Shown here in pieces: positions 27,561 to 37,106 of a stretch of 64,000 nt of DNA. This stretch comes from Zhongshania sp. (GTDB lineage: Bacteria > Pseudomonadota > Gammaproteobacteria > Pseudomonadales > Spongiibacteraceae), in NCBI RefSeq assembly GCF_029212375.1, contig NZ_JARGNU010000005.1, positions 1 through 64,000 of the forward strand, written 5' to 3'. Made by a program: the position numbers and the translations under genes. Every line of letters begins with the position of its first letter. The stretch's first letter is position 1. A model generated the notes under the pieces. That model saw nothing but the letters and a program-made list of their open reading frames with translations. It had not been told where the DNA came from and ran no database searches.

Positions 27561-28748
27561 TTACGCCGCGCTAGAAGCTGGCCACTGACTAATCAGCGGG
27601 CAGAGAATGGCGAGCAACTCGTCTATTTCTTGCTGGTTAATAATTAGCGGTGGCAGTAAACGCACCACCCGCTCCGAAGTCACGTTGATGAGCAAACCTT
27701 TTTCTAGCGCTTGGGCAACGAGGCCCGCGCAGGGCGTGCTTAGCTCAATACCGATCATCAAACCTTCGCCGCGAACTTGCTTAACGTGGGCTTGATCGGC
27801 CAATTGGGTTTTTAAAGCGGCGAGCATGTAGCGGCCATTCACGGCGACGGTGTTTAGCATATTGTTGGCGCGCAGGGTGTTTACCACCGCGAGGCCAGCC
27901 GCGCAGACCAGCGGATTGCCGCCAAAGGTGGAACCGTGATTGCCGGGCTGAAATAGGCTGGCGGCTTTGCCGTGGGCCAAACAGGCGCCAATCGGTACGC
28001 CATTGCCTAAGCCTTTGGCTGTTACCACAACGTCGGGCATGATGTTGCTGTGCTGATAGGCAAAGTATTTGCCGGTCCGGCCATTGCCGGTTTGCACTTC
28101 ATCTAGCATCAGCAGCCAGTTGTGTTTGTCGCAGAGCGCGCGCAATTGCGAGAGAAAACCAGCAGGCAACATGTTAATGCCACCTTCGCCTTGAATGGGT
28201 TCAATTAGCACTGCGGCTATGCTGTCATTGTGTTCAGCAATGTTTTCTAGCGCGGCCAAGTCGCCAAAGGGCGCGCGAATAAAGCCTTGCACCAGTGGTT
28301 CAAAGCCCGCCTGAATTTTGCGGTTGCCCGAAGCGGTAAGGGTGGCCAAGGTCCGGCCGTGAAAGGCCTGTTCCATAACAATAATATGCGGCACTTCAAT
28401 ATTGCGTTTGTGGCCGTGCATCCGCGCAAGCTTGATGGCGGCTTCATTGCCTTCGGCGCCAGAGTTGCTAAAAAACACATTGTCCATGCCGCTCACTGCG
28501 CACAGCGCTTCGGCGAGTTCTTGCTGCTTTTGCACAGAGTATAAGTTTGAGGTGTGCAGCAACTGGCCAGCCTGCGATTGGATGGCTTCGGTCACGGCGG
28601 GGTGGGCGTGGCCCAAAGCGTTTACGCCAATACCGCTAATGCCGTCTATATAGCTTTTGCCCTGTGTGTCGAACAGTCGCACACCGGCGCCCCGGGTAAA
28701 ACTTACCGGTAGGCGTCCATAGGTGTTCATTAGTGCCGGCTGTGTCAT
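27561..28748 (-). CDS. argD: Acetylornithine aminotransferase
   Basis: A 395-aa PLP-dependent class III aminotransferase. The start ATG at 28748 is chosen for GGAG 8 nt upstream; the frame is open 27 codons further. Motifs: VFFSNSGAEGNEAAIKLAR (cofactor phosphate), AFHGRTLATLTASG, LIEPIQGEGG, LLMLDEVQTGNGRTG (PLP-ring Asp) and VTAKGLGNGVPIGA with the Schiff-base Lys. Context with argF supports the arginine pathway; some homologs also act in succinylornithine breakdown. Confidence 0.95.
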   Translation of the reverse strand: MTQPALMNTYGRLPVSFTRGAGVRLFDTQGKSYIDGISGIGVNALGHAHPAVTEAIQSQAGQLLHTSNLYSVQKQQELAEALCAVSGMDNVFFSNSGAEGNEAAIKLARMHGHKRNIEVPHIIVMEQAFHGRTLATLTASGNRKIQAGFEPLVQGFIRAPFGDLAALENIAEHNDSIAAVLIEPIQGEGGINMLPAGFLSQLRALCDKHNWLLMLDEVQTGNGRTGKYFAYQHSNIMPDVVVTAKGLGNGVPIGACLAHGKAASLFQPGNHGSTFGGNPLVCAAGLAVVNTLRANNMLNTVAVNGRYMLAALKTQLADQAHVKQVRGEGLMIGIELSTPCAGLVAQALEKGLLINVTSERVVRLLPPLIINQQEIDELLAILCPLISQWPASSAA

Positions 28749-28772
28749 CAACAGATCTCCATGCGCCGAATA

Positions 28773-28787
28773 TGCAATAAAATTGCA
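28773..28787. promoter_or_regulatory. Palindrome upstream of argD (possible ArgR-type site)
   Basis: TGCAATAAAATTGCA, with perfect 6-bp arms, 25 bp before the argD ATG. It resembles the layout of an ARG box half-pair but not its exact consensus. Confidence 0.3.
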
Positions 28788-29007
28788 AGTGAGGCGCAAA
28801 TAAAACAGTACAAAGGGTTTAAAACGCAAAAAGGCAGCCAGCGCTGCCCAGTCAGACCCTCAATAGTATAAGGAACGCAGCTGGATTTCTAGGCCTGTGA
28901 GTGTAAATCCGTGGATCTATGCGCAGGCTTAAGTCAGTGTTGGCATACCGCTGAGGCCGCCGCGAGTAGTGGCTGCGGGCACTGGGTGGCGTCAGTGGCT
29001 AAGGTCA

Positions 29008-30180
29008 TTAGTCGCCCCACACTTTTTGGTAGAGTGCGATAATTTCATCGGTGCTAGGCACGAGAGGATTGTTCGCCGGCGAGCCCGAGTCTAGCGCTTG
29101 CTGCGCCATGGTCGGCAGCGACTGCTGCCATTGCTGCGCATTAATACCGAACTGCGCGGGGCTGGGCACGTCGAGATCGCGGCACAGCTGGCGCAGACCA
29201 CTAACGAGTTGTTGATTGGCGAGGTCATCGCTGTCGTCGGGGCTGGCCAGTGCCATGGCGCGTGCGCAGTCGGCGTAGCGGGCGGGCGCGCCGGCAATAG
29301 ACCACGCGGTAATCTCGGGCAGCAGCATGGCATTGCTGAGGCCGTGGGGAACATGAAACAAGGCGCCAATCGGCCGGCTCATGCCGTGAATAAGGGTGAC
29401 CGACGAGTTGGAAAACACAATGCCGCCCTGGGTCGCGGCCAACATCATTGCCTCTCGCGCTTGGCGATTATCGGGTTGCTGGCAGGCCGTGCGAATGTGG
29501 CGGTTGATCGAACTCACCGCGGCAAGGGCCATGGTGTCGGTGAAGGGCGAGGCCTTTTTGCTAACGTAGGCTTCTAGGGCATGACAAAGACTGTCGAGGC
29601 CGGTGTCGGCGGTTAAGCGCCAGGGCATATTCATGGTCAATTCAAAATCGACTAGGGCCGCAATAGGCATTAGGCCAAGGCCCATACACAGCATTTTTTC
29701 TTGGCTTTGGGTGTCGGTAATCACCGCGACGCGGGTGGCTTCTGAGCCTGTGCCGGCGGTGGTGGGAATAGCAATGATTGGCAGGCCGTCGTCAATGGTT
29801 TGCGGCACTTTGTAATGGCGCATGGGGTGTTCGCGATGTGCCATGCAGGCAATGGCTTTGGCGGTGTCGATAGTGCTGCCGCCGCCAAGCGCGACCACAC
29901 AGTCGTGTGCGTTTGGCCCTTGTTTTTGTTTGAGCACCGCCAGCCCAGCGGCAACGGCGTCGGTGGTGGGGTCGGGCACTACGCCGGTAAAGCTACTGTG
30001 TTGAATACCGCAGTCATCAAGCTGGCTTTGCAGCGTGTTCAGCCAGCCGAGGCTAACAATAAAGGCATCGCTCACCAGTAGGGGGTGCTTGAGGTTTAGC
30101 TCCTTTAATACCTCGGGGAGCTGGCGGCTGCAGCCTGCGCCAATGCGTAAAATTCTGGGTAAATTGATATTGGCTGTCAT
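29008..30180 (-). CDS. Iron-containing alcohol dehydrogenase
   Basis: A 390-aa group III dehydrogenase. Cofactor loop VALGGGSTIDTAKAIA near residue 93-110; metal ligands probable in DTGLDSLCHALEAYVS (Asp and His) and in MSRPIGALFHVPHGLSNAML (two His). PTTAGTGSEATRVAVITD is the family signature. Substrate unclear. It is divergent from the TonB receptor gene at 30362, so both may share a control region of 181 bp. Confidence 0.9.
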   Translation of the reverse strand: MTANINLPRILRIGAGCSRQLPEVLKELNLKHPLLVSDAFIVSLGWLNTLQSQLDDCGIQHSSFTGVVPDPTTDAVAAGLAVLKQKQGPNAHDCVVALGGGSTIDTAKAIACMAHREHPMRHYKVPQTIDDGLPIIAIPTTAGTGSEATRVAVITDTQSQEKMLCMGLGLMPIAALVDFELTMNMPWRLTADTGLDSLCHALEAYVSKKASPFTDTMALAAVSSINRHIRTACQQPDNRQAREAMMLAATQGGIVFSNSSVTLIHGMSRPIGALFHVPHGLSNAMLLPEITAWSIAGAPARYADCARAMALASPDDSDDLANQQLVSGLRQLCRDLDVPSPAQFGINAQQWQQSLPTMAQQALDSGSPANNPLVPSTDEIIALYQKVWGD

Positions 30181-30361
30181 ACAGGGCGCTCTTTTTATGT
30201 TGCGGACTATTTAATCCTGAGTGGCTTTGAAACACAAATGCAGTGTAGTCAGTGAAAACTTTTTTGACCCATTTGGGTGCGTTTTCAAATTGCTCTGCTA
30301 TACAAAGAGGGGTGAGCTTTGGCTATTTAATAAGAAATACCTTCAGTACGGGGAGTGCATA

Positions 30362-32767
30362 ATGAAAAATAAACGATCTTCTGGGCATGCCATTCTCGGC
30401 GCCTCAGTAGCGCTGGGCTTTGCTGCTGGCGCGCCGCTGAGCCATGCGGAGTCGACGCGGGTAATCGAGGAGGTACTGGTTACCGCCCGTAAGCAATCCG
30501 AGACATTGCAAGATGTGCCGTTTTCAATTGCGGCGATGACCGAGGGCAAATTACGGCAGAGCGGCGCAACTGATCTGGAGTCGATGGCAAACAATGTTGC
30601 GGGTATCTCTATTCAAAACCTCGGCCCCGGCCAAAGTCAGGTGGCGATTCGGGGGATCTCGGCGGGGCAGATTGTGCGCGACCAACCCGGTGTGAAGGAA
30701 CAGGTTGGGGTGTATATGGATGAATCAGTGATCTCCATGTCGCTGTTTACGCCAGATTTAGATTTTTACGACATCAATCGTGTGGAAGTGTTGCGCGGTC
30801 CGCAGGGTACCTTGTTTGGCTCTGGGTCTTTGTCGGGCACCATTCGCTATATTACCAATCAGCCAGATTTTGAAGCGCAGAGTGGCTCGCTGCAACTGGG
30901 CGGCGAAACAGTAAAAGACGGCAGCGAAGGCGGCAATATCAAGGGCCATTGGAATGTGCCCTTGAGCGATACCGTGGCATTGCGGGCGGTGGGCTATTAC
31001 CAGCAATACGCTGGTTATATTGATGCCCGTCAGCCTGATGGCAGTGTTAAGCAAGATGTAAATGAGGGGAACCGCGAGGGCCTGCGCTTAGCAATGACCT
31101 TTAAGCCTAGCGAGGCCTTAACAATCACACCTAAATTTGTTTACCAGTCTATTGAAATGGACGGCTTTAACCGCGAAGACCAATACAATATTCTCGCTAA
31201 TCCCTATACCGACCCAGGCAGTCGTGCGCCGGTTACGCTTGGCGAATACGAGCAGTTCACCCAACTTCAAGAGAAGTTCGAAGACGACTTTACCCTGTTT
31301 GATTTAACGGTAAATTACGACTTGTCAGACAGCCTAACGCTAACGTCGGTGACCTCTTATACCGATCGCGATGTGCTGGTCTTACGTGATGCCACTACTT
31401 TGAACGCCAGTATTGTTGGCGGTTCCTACGGCGAAGCAGAGCCGATATATACTTTGGATGCGCCGCTATACGACACCACCACTGCCGAGGTCACTACCCA
31501 AGAGCTGCGCCTGAGTTCAGCGGGTGACTCTGCGCTGCAGTGGGTTGGCGGGGTGTTCTATAGCGATGTGCGGCGCGACTACGCGCAGTCCTTGCTGGTC
31601 ACTGGTTTTGAAGCTTCTGGGCCAGTACATGCCGATTTGTCAGGTACCACCGCAGGGGCAAGGGCGAAAACCGACGAGCTGTATTTCTCTGAGGTTCCCT
31701 ACAAGCTTGAGCAGTTTGCAGTGTTTGGTGAATTGTCTTATGACTTTAGTGATAAGACCACCGTCATTGTTGGTGCGCGTTGGTTTGACTACGAAGAGAC
31801 GCGGGAGCTGACCTTTGACGGTATTTACACCGCATCGGTTATCGACAAAAAAGGCAAGGTCTCGTCCGATGGTGTGTCGCCGCGAGTAATGGTGCGCCAC
31901 GACCTGAACGACGATGTGATGATTAACGCGCAGGTGTCGCAGGGCTTCCGCCTTGGCGGTATTAATGACCCACTGAATGCTCCGCTGTGCAGCCCCACTG
32001 ATTTAACGACCTTTGGTGGCAACGATACTTGGGATGATGAAAAGCTAACGAACTATGAAGTGGGGGCCAAATCGACGCTCTTTGGTGGCGCGGCAACCTT
32101 GAACGTGTCGGCGTTCTACAGCGACATCAAGGATCTGCAGGCCACCGTTGTTGCGGGCTCATGCTCGTCGCGACTGGTCTACAACGTTCCCAAGGCGCAC
32201 AGCCAAGGCTTTGAAATGGAGCTGTTTAGCCGTCCCCTTGATAATCTGGAATTTGGTTTGTCGGGTAGTTATGTGCAGGCCGAGTTGGACTCTGAAGTGA
32301 CCTCCACCACGGGTGGCGTGACCAGCGTTGTGGGTGGTATTCGCGATGGTAACGAACTGCCGACCGCGCCAGGTTTTCAGCTAGCGGCAACCGCGACCTA
32401 CTATTTTCCGATTGTTGACGCGTGGGAGGGTTATTTTACTGCCACCTATCAAAATATCGGCGCTCGCTACACCCAAATAGCCGATCAGGAAAATGGCGGT
32501 CAAGGCAGCGCAACACTGTTCTCTGGTGTTGGCGGCCCCTTGTCGCAATCGACCTATGAATACGATCGCGAACTGCCCGCTTACCAAATCGTCAATCTGC
32601 GTTTGGGCGCAAAAACGGATCAGTGGAATACCGCACTGTTCATTAATAATGCAGCCGATGAGAAAGCGATACTATCGCTAGACACCGAGCGCGATGGTCG
32701 CGGCAGAGTTGCCTACCACGTTAATCAGCCGCGCACGATTGGCCTTAGTGCGCGGTATGACTTTTAA
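30362..32767 (+). CDS. TonB-dependent outer-membrane receptor
   Basis: An 801-aa receptor. ATG at 30362 is preferred because GGGGAG lies 7 nt before it and a normal signal peptide follows (LGASVALGFAAGAPLSHA). The N-terminal plug begins at IEEVLVTARKQSETLQDVPFSI and has the LRGPQGTLFGSGSLSGTIRYI motif; the barrel ends in LSARYDF. The DVPFSI form is typical of receptors in the group used for hydrophobic or aromatic compounds and siderophores; ligand not assignable. Divergent from an alcohol dehydrogenase gene, which suggests a catabolic substrate. Confidence 0.92.
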   Translation: MKNKRSSGHAILGASVALGFAAGAPLSHAESTRVIEEVLVTARKQSETLQDVPFSIAAMTEGKLRQSGATDLESMANNVAGISIQNLGPGQSQVAIRGISAGQIVRDQPGVKEQVGVYMDESVISMSLFTPDLDFYDINRVEVLRGPQGTLFGSGSLSGTIRYITNQPDFEAQSGSLQLGGETVKDGSEGGNIKGHWNVPLSDTVALRAVGYYQQYAGYIDARQPDGSVKQDVNEGNREGLRLAMTFKPSEALTITPKFVYQSIEMDGFNREDQYNILANPYTDPGSRAPVTLGEYEQFTQLQEKFEDDFTLFDLTVNYDLSDSLTLTSVTSYTDRDVLVLRDATTLNASIVGGSYGEAEPIYTLDAPLYDTTTAEVTTQELRLSSAGDSALQWVGGVFYSDVRRDYAQSLLVTGFEASGPVHADLSGTTAGARAKTDELYFSEVPYKLEQFAVFGELSYDFSDKTTVIVGARWFDYEETRELTFDGIYTASVIDKKGKVSSDGVSPRVMVRHDLNDDVMINAQVSQGFRLGGINDPLNAPLCSPTDLTTFGGNDTWDDEKLTNYEVGAKSTLFGGAATLNVSAFYSDIKDLQATVVAGSCSSRLVYNVPKAHSQGFEMELFSRPLDNLEFGLSGSYVQAELDSEVTSTTGGVTSVVGGIRDGNELPTAPGFQLAATATYYFPIVDAWEGYFTATYQNIGARYTQIADQENGGQGSATLFSGVGGPLSQSTYEYDRELPAYQIVNLRLGAKTDQWNTALFINNAADEKAILSLDTERDGRGRVAYHVNQPRTIGLSARYDF

Positions 32768-32790
32768 ACTCGCTTTTTTATAGCGTCACT

Positions 32791-32816
32791 TGCGGCCCTT
32801 CGGGGCCGTTTTTATT
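32791..32816 (+). terminator. Terminator of the second TonB receptor gene
   Basis: Stem CGGCCC-TTCG-GGGCCG with UUCG tetraloop followed by TTTTTATTT, 23 bp after the stop. Confidence 0.9.
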
Positions 32817-32883
32817 TCTGCCTCATTGGTATGCCCGCTGATATTCGCGATAATGCTGTTTTCTCAATCTATGGAAATTTGCC

Positions 32884-34446
32884 ATGGCCGCGCCATCTGC
32901 CAAGCTCGACCCCGTTAAGCTCGGCTTGTTTGTTAGTCGCATGGAGTCGGTGTGCGAGGAAATGGGGGCGGTACTGCAGCGCGCCGCATTCTCGCCGAAT
33001 ATAAAAGACCGTCTCGATTTTTCTTGCGCTATTTTTGATGCCGCTGGCCACTTGTGCGCCCAAGCCGCTCATATCCCCGTTCACCTAGGCAGCATGGCCT
33101 ATGCCATGGCCGATATTGTTGGCACCTGCGAGTGGCGACTCGGTGATATGGTAGTGGTAAATGATCCTTTTTTAGGTGGCACTCACTTACCTGATGTGAC
33201 GGTAATTGCGCCGTGTTTTGACTCTGCTGGTGTGTTGCAGGCTTTTATTGCCAACCGTGCCCACCATGCCGACATTGGCGCGTCTGCGCCGGGTTCCATG
33301 CCCTTGTCTAAAACCTTGGACGAGGAGGGCGTGGTGATTCCGCCCACCGTATTGGTGCGTGATGGGGTCTTGGATAAGGGGCTGCTAGATACTTGGTTTG
33401 GCGATGGTCAACACGGTGATTTTATTGCGCAAGTCAGTGCCAACCGCACTGGCTTGTTGCGCTTAAATGAAGTGATGAGTACCTTGCCGGTTGATTTTGC
33501 CGTGGCGGTCGATCAGCTTCAGGACTATGCCGACGGCATTGCGCGGCGGCGCTTGGCCGAGTTGCCCAGCGGCAGCTTCGCGTTTACGGACTATATGGAT
33601 GACGATGGCTTTGGCCACCAACAACTGCCAATCGCGGTAAACATTAAATTAAGCCCCGAGGGGGTTCATGTCGACTTCAGCGGCACTGCGTTGCAGGTTG
33701 AAGGCAATATCAATTGCCCGCTGTCGGTGGCTGCCGCCGCGGTGTATTACGTGTTTCGCTGTTTAATGCCAAATGAGGTGCCAGTGTGCGCCGGACTCTT
33801 TCGGGCTATTTCCTTAAGTGCGCCCGAGGGCTGTTTGCTCAATGCTCAGCGGCCGGCGGCGGTGGCGGCGGGCAATGTGGAAACCTCAATGCGCATCACC
33901 GATGCGGTATTGGGCGCGCTTGCGCAAGCGGCGCCGGAGCTGATTCCTGCCGCCAGTCAGGGCACCATGAATAATGTTGCTATGGGTGGTCGCGGCGTGG
34001 GAGCCAATTGGGACTATTACGAAACCATCGCCGGTGGCATGGGCGCTCACGCGAGTGGTGCAGGGCTGAGCGCGGTGCAAAGCCATATGACCAACACCCT
34101 GAATACCCCAGTAGAGAGTTTGGAAATGCACTACCCTCTGCGAGTGCGCCGCTATGAAATACGCAAAGACTCTGGTGGCGCGGGTCACCATCGCGGCGGC
34201 GAAGGTCTAATTCGCGAGTTTGAGTTTTTAGCGCCAACTCAGTTTACCTTGCTCACCGAGCGCCGCCGACTCGCACCCTGGGGCTTGGCCGGCGGCAGCA
34301 ACGGCGCGGTTGGTCACAATAGTTTTAATAGCCAAAGCTTGCCAGCCAAGGTCAGCATGAGTGCTGCAGCAGGTGATGTACTGAGAATAGAGACCCCTGG
34401 CGGGGGTGGTTGGGGTGGGTTGGGGCGTCTGACGTCGGAAGTCTGA
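32884..34446 (+). CDS. Hydantoinase B/oxoprolinase family protein, without HyuA partner
   Basis: A 520-aa protein of the HyuB / acetone-carboxylase alpha / 5-oxoprolinase-B family. Motifs: VLQRAAFSPNIKDRLDFSCAIFD, ND-P-F-LGGTHLPD, ANRAHHADIGASAPGSM (metal His cluster) and NCPLSVAAAAVYYVFRCL. The usual partner HyuA is not next to it, so a remote partner or a different reaction is likely. The last six codons, including TGA, come from an adjacent heptad repeat (CGTCTGACGTCGGAAGTCTGA), which changes the native C-terminus. GGAAA lies about 8 nt before the ATG. Confidence 0.88.
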   Translation: MAAPSAKLDPVKLGLFVSRMESVCEEMGAVLQRAAFSPNIKDRLDFSCAIFDAAGHLCAQAAHIPVHLGSMAYAMADIVGTCEWRLGDMVVVNDPFLGGTHLPDVTVIAPCFDSAGVLQAFIANRAHHADIGASAPGSMPLSKTLDEEGVVIPPTVLVRDGVLDKGLLDTWFGDGQHGDFIAQVSANRTGLLRLNEVMSTLPVDFAVAVDQLQDYADGIARRRLAELPSGSFAFTDYMDDDGFGHQQLPIAVNIKLSPEGVHVDFSGTALQVEGNINCPLSVAAAAVYYVFRCLMPNEVPVCAGLFRAISLSAPEGCLLNAQRPAAVAAGNVETSMRITDAVLGALAQAAPELIPAASQGTMNNVAMGGRGVGANWDYYETIAGGMGAHASGAGLSAVQSHMTNTLNTPVESLEMHYPLRVRRYEIRKDSGGAGHHRGGEGLIREFEFLAPTQFTLLTERRRLAPWGLAGGSNGAVGHNSFNSQSLPAKVSMSAAAGDVLRIETPGGGGWGGLGRLTSEV

Positions 34447-34662
34447 TGTCTGACGAAGCATCGCGAAATGCTAGACAGGAGATGGAAGACGCTAAGATTA
34501 CAGACAGTGCATAAATTAACGCCGGACAGCGTGCTTAGGTTTCTTCATGCTGAACTTGATCCAACATCTACAATTCATGCTTTCAGCCGCTTTTTCGTTC
34601 GACGCCCGACGTCAATCGCCCGACTTTTTTAGCGTCTCCCATCTCCCGTCTAGCGTCTAGCG
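34425..34662. repeat. Composite heptad repeat, GGACGTC- and GGGAGAC-type
   Basis: GGACGTC-like units at 34425-34455 (GCGTCTGACGTCGGAAGTC) and GGGAGAC-like left arm at 34472-34493, then CGTTCGACGCCCGACGTC near 34597-34613 and right arm GCGTCTCCCATCTCCCGTCT at 34632-34651. It overlaps the end of the hydantoinase-B gene and fills most of the gap before grxD. Confidence 0.75.
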
Positions 34663-34775
34663 CGGCGAGAGCCATTACTTTTGCCCGCGATATTGCTAGA
34701 ATAGTGCGAACTCTCCCCGATAAGCGCCGCAGGTGAATCAGGTCTTATCACTGTTATTCAACAAGTAGGTGGTCC

Positions 34776-35108
34776 ATGGACACAATTGAAGCAATCAAAC
34801 AGCAGATTACAGCCAATCCTATTATCCTTTATATGAAGGGTTCGCCAAACCAGCCTCAGTGTGGTTTCTCGGCACGGGCGTCACAGGCGCTAATGGAATG
34901 TGGCGAGCGTTTTGCGTTTGTGGATATTCTGTCTAACCCTGATATCCGCGCCAAAATGCCAGAGTTTGCTAACTGGCCAACTTTCCCACAGTTGTGGGTT
35001 GCTGGTGAGTTAGTCGGTGGTTGTGACATTATTTGCGAAATGCACGAAAGTGGCGAGCTGAAAACCTTGGTTCAAGAAACTGCCGCGACTAGTACACCTG
35101 CTGAATAA
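34776..35108 (+). CDS. grxD: Monothiol glutaredoxin, Grx4 family
   Basis: A 110-aa cytosolic protein that binds a [2Fe-2S] cluster with glutathione and delivers or senses it. Active site CGFS at 29-32, with the WPTFPQLWVAGELVGGCDI segment typical of the family near 71-89. AGGTGG precedes the ATG. In Pseudomonas the gene is near bfr/bfd as it is here, from memory. A terminator follows. Confidence 0.96.
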   Translation: MDTIEAIKQQITANPIILYMKGSPNQPQCGFSARASQALMECGERFAFVDILSNPDIRAKMPEFANWPTFPQLWVAGELVGGCDIICEMHESGELKTLVQETAATSTPAE

Positions 35109-35132
35109 GCATCGTTTGTAAGTCGTTTCGAG

Positions 35133-35163
35133 AAACCCGGTGATTTAGTCATCGGGTTTTTTT
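35133..35163 (+). terminator. Terminator of grxD
   Basis: Stem AACCCGGTGA-TTTAG-TCATCGGGTT with T run of seven, about 25 bp after the stop. Confidence 0.9.
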
Positions 35164-35183
35164 ATGCGCTCAATATAAATAGT

Positions 35184-35202
35184 AATGGGAATGCTTTGCA
35201 TT
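35184..35202. promoter_or_regulatory. Fur-box-like site before the porin gene
   Basis: AATGGGAATGCTTTGCATT matches 15 of 19 bases of the form AATGAGAATGATTCTCATT. It lies 117 bp before the porin ATG and shares the core AATGRGAATGCTT with the site upstream of bfd (39418-39436). Confidence 0.55.
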
Positions 35203-35318
35203 TAGATTGCGACTTGCTATGCTTTGCCGCGTTTTGTAATGACACGCTGATGTCCTTGAGTGAAATTTAACAAAAAGCGGGCCGCAAGATTCCGCGCTAC
35301 TAGACTGGAGAGTTTTCA

Positions 35319-36494
35319 ATGAAAAAGACCGTATTAGCTGCGGCCATTGCGGCGTTGCCCTTTGCCGTGTACGCGGAAACTGCACCGACCAATGCCGAAA
35401 TGTGGCAGATTATTCAACAGCAGCAGCGTGAAATTGAGCGTTTGACTGCTGAGCAAAAGCAAACCGACAGCAAAATTAATGCAACGGCAGATGCGGTAGA
35501 AAAATCAGCAACCGTTGCTGATTGGGCAAGTCGCACCACGATTGGTGGCTATGGCGAACACCACTTTAATCATTTTAAAGACAAAGACGACAAGGTAGAT
35601 GCTCACCGATTTGTTATTTATGTTGGTCACCAGTTTAGCGATACCGTGCGTTTCTTCTCGGAAGTCGAAATTGAACACGGTTTCGTAGAAGACACCGATG
35701 ACGGTAGCGGCCCTGGCGAGTTGGAGCTAGAGCAGGCTTACATCGCTTGGGACTTTACTCAAGGCCATACTTTGACCATGGGGCAATTCCTTGTGCCAGT
35801 GGGCATCCTAAACGAAACCCACGAGCCGGATACCTTCTACGGAGTTGAGCGCAACAACGTCGAAAAAGAAATTCTGCCCGCAACGTGGTGGGAAACTGGC
35901 GTGATGGCCAGTGGCGAAATCATGCCAGGCCTACGCTATAACGCAGCGCTACACAGTGGCTTAAAAATTGACCCTACCGGCAATGGCGCTATCCGTGGCG
36001 GCCGTCAAAAATCAGCTAATGCGACCGCAGAAGATCTGGCTTACACCGGTCGTTTGGTATTCAACGGTATTAGTGGTTTGGAATTGGCTGCGACCTATCA
36101 GCATCAGCAAGATGTGACCCAGGGCGCAGGCGATGACGGCGAAGCCGATTTGATCGAGCTGCAAGTTCGCTACCAGTGGCAGGCTCTGACTCTGACCGCC
36201 CTGGCCGCCGAGTGGGACATCAACGGCAATGATTTTGTTGCCAACGGCAGCGACAAACAGGAAGGTCAGTACGTTGAGGCTTCTTATATGCTCACGCCAT
36301 CGGTAGGCGTGTTTGTGCGTCAAGGTGAATGGGATAACCGCGCCAACAGCGGCACTGACACCGAGGTTGAGCAGGTCGATGTCGGTGTTAATTACTGGCT
36401 GACTAAGAGCGTGGTTCTTAAAGCCGATATTACTGAGCAAGACGGCGCCAAAGATGATGACGCAATCAATCTTGGCTTAGGCTGGAGTTTCTGA
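35319..36494 (+). CDS. Outer-membrane porin, phosphate-porin-like (OprO/P-type fold)
   Basis: A 391-aa exported protein. Signal peptide MKKTVLAAAIAALPFAVYAE, then a short coiled coil (EMWQIIQQQQREIERLTAEQ) as in trimeric porins, then a beta-barrel of alternating aromatic strands beginning TTIGGYGEHHFNHF and ending LGLGWSF. It is first in a transcript with an FMN-binding protein and a PepSY protein. A Fur-like box upstream suggests iron control. Substrate could be an anion or an iron complex; not resolved. Confidence 0.85.
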   Translation: MKKTVLAAAIAALPFAVYAETAPTNAEMWQIIQQQQREIERLTAEQKQTDSKINATADAVEKSATVADWASRTTIGGYGEHHFNHFKDKDDKVDAHRFVIYVGHQFSDTVRFFSEVEIEHGFVEDTDDGSGPGELELEQAYIAWDFTQGHTLTMGQFLVPVGILNETHEPDTFYGVERNNVEKEILPATWWETGVMASGEIMPGLRYNAALHSGLKIDPTGNGAIRGGRQKSANATAEDLAYTGRLVFNGISGLELAATYQHQQDVTQGAGDDGEADLIELQVRYQWQALTLTALAAEWDINGNDFVANGSDKQEGQYVEASYMLTPSVGVFVRQGEWDNRANSGTDTEVEQVDVGVNYWLTKSVVLKADITEQDGAKDDDAINLGLGWSF

Positions 36495-37103
36495 TTGGCC
36501 ACCTGCTTATTTAGAGCACCAAAAAACCGCAGCGGGCTTATGCCCGCTGTTGTTTTTGGTGTGCTTCTAATTTTGCAGTTGATGGCAATGCCACCGGTAC
36601 AAGCCGCTAGTGTGGGGCAGTACTTAACGGTGGACGAATTTTTGGGCTTGGGTTTTAGCGACAACGCCAAGCCAGAGCCAAAAGTGCTCTGGTTAACGCC
36701 GGAGTTAAAAGCGCAAATAAAATCGATTCGCGGAAAGGACTTCCCGCTGCTGCGGGTTCGGTATTGGCGGCAAGGTCAAAAAACCGCGTGGATACTGGAA
36801 GAGATCGGCAAGGAAATGCCGATTACGATTGGCGTGGTTGTTGATGCTGGCGGCGCAAGTCCAACGGTGGCGCGGGTCGAGATTCTGGCGTTTCGCGAAA
36901 GCCGCGGCTGGGAAGTGCGTCACGATTTTTTCACCGAGCAGTTTCGCGGCGCAGCGCTGACCGATAGCCATTTACTTAGTCAACATATCGACGGTATTAC
37001 CGGCGCGACTTTATCGGTTAGGGCGGTAAAACAGGTCGCGCTTATTGCATTACTCCTTGCGGATGCGGTAAAACCCATGGCTGACCCTAACGCCGCGGAA
37101 TAA
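36495..37103 (+). CDS. Exported FMN-binding-domain protein (covalent flavin site)
   Basis: A 202-aa secreted protein. The FMN-bind domain of RnfG/NqrC type carries the flavinylation motif D-G-I-T-G-A-T at 166-172 (attachment at Thr172), normally used by ApbE. A signal peptide is at about 16-38. TTG at 36495 directly follows the porin stop and has GGAG 7 nt upstream; ATG at 36540 is an alternative but sits inside a hairpin without a ribosome site. The gene overlaps the PepSY gene region by 3 bp spacing, suggesting one electron-transfer unit. Confidence 0.82.
   Translation: MATCLFRAPKNRSGLMPAVVFGVLLILQLMAMPPVQAASVGQYLTVDEFLGLGFSDNAKPEPKVLWLTPELKAQIKSIRGKDFPLLRVRYWRQGQKTAWILEEIGKEMPITIGVVVDAGGASPTVARVEILAFRESRGWEVRHDFFTEQFRGAALTDSHLLSQHIDGITGATLSVRAVKQVALIALLLADAVKPMADPNAAE
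36530..36557 (+). terminator. Terminator-like hairpin at the start of the FMN-protein gene
   Basis: CAGCGGGC-TTAT-GCCCGCTG followed by TTGTTTTT. It lies 35 bp after the porin stop and inside the first codons of the FMN-binding gene, so it may cut down read-through from the porin or sequester an internal ATG. Confidence 0.6.
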
Positions 37104-37106
37104 GCA

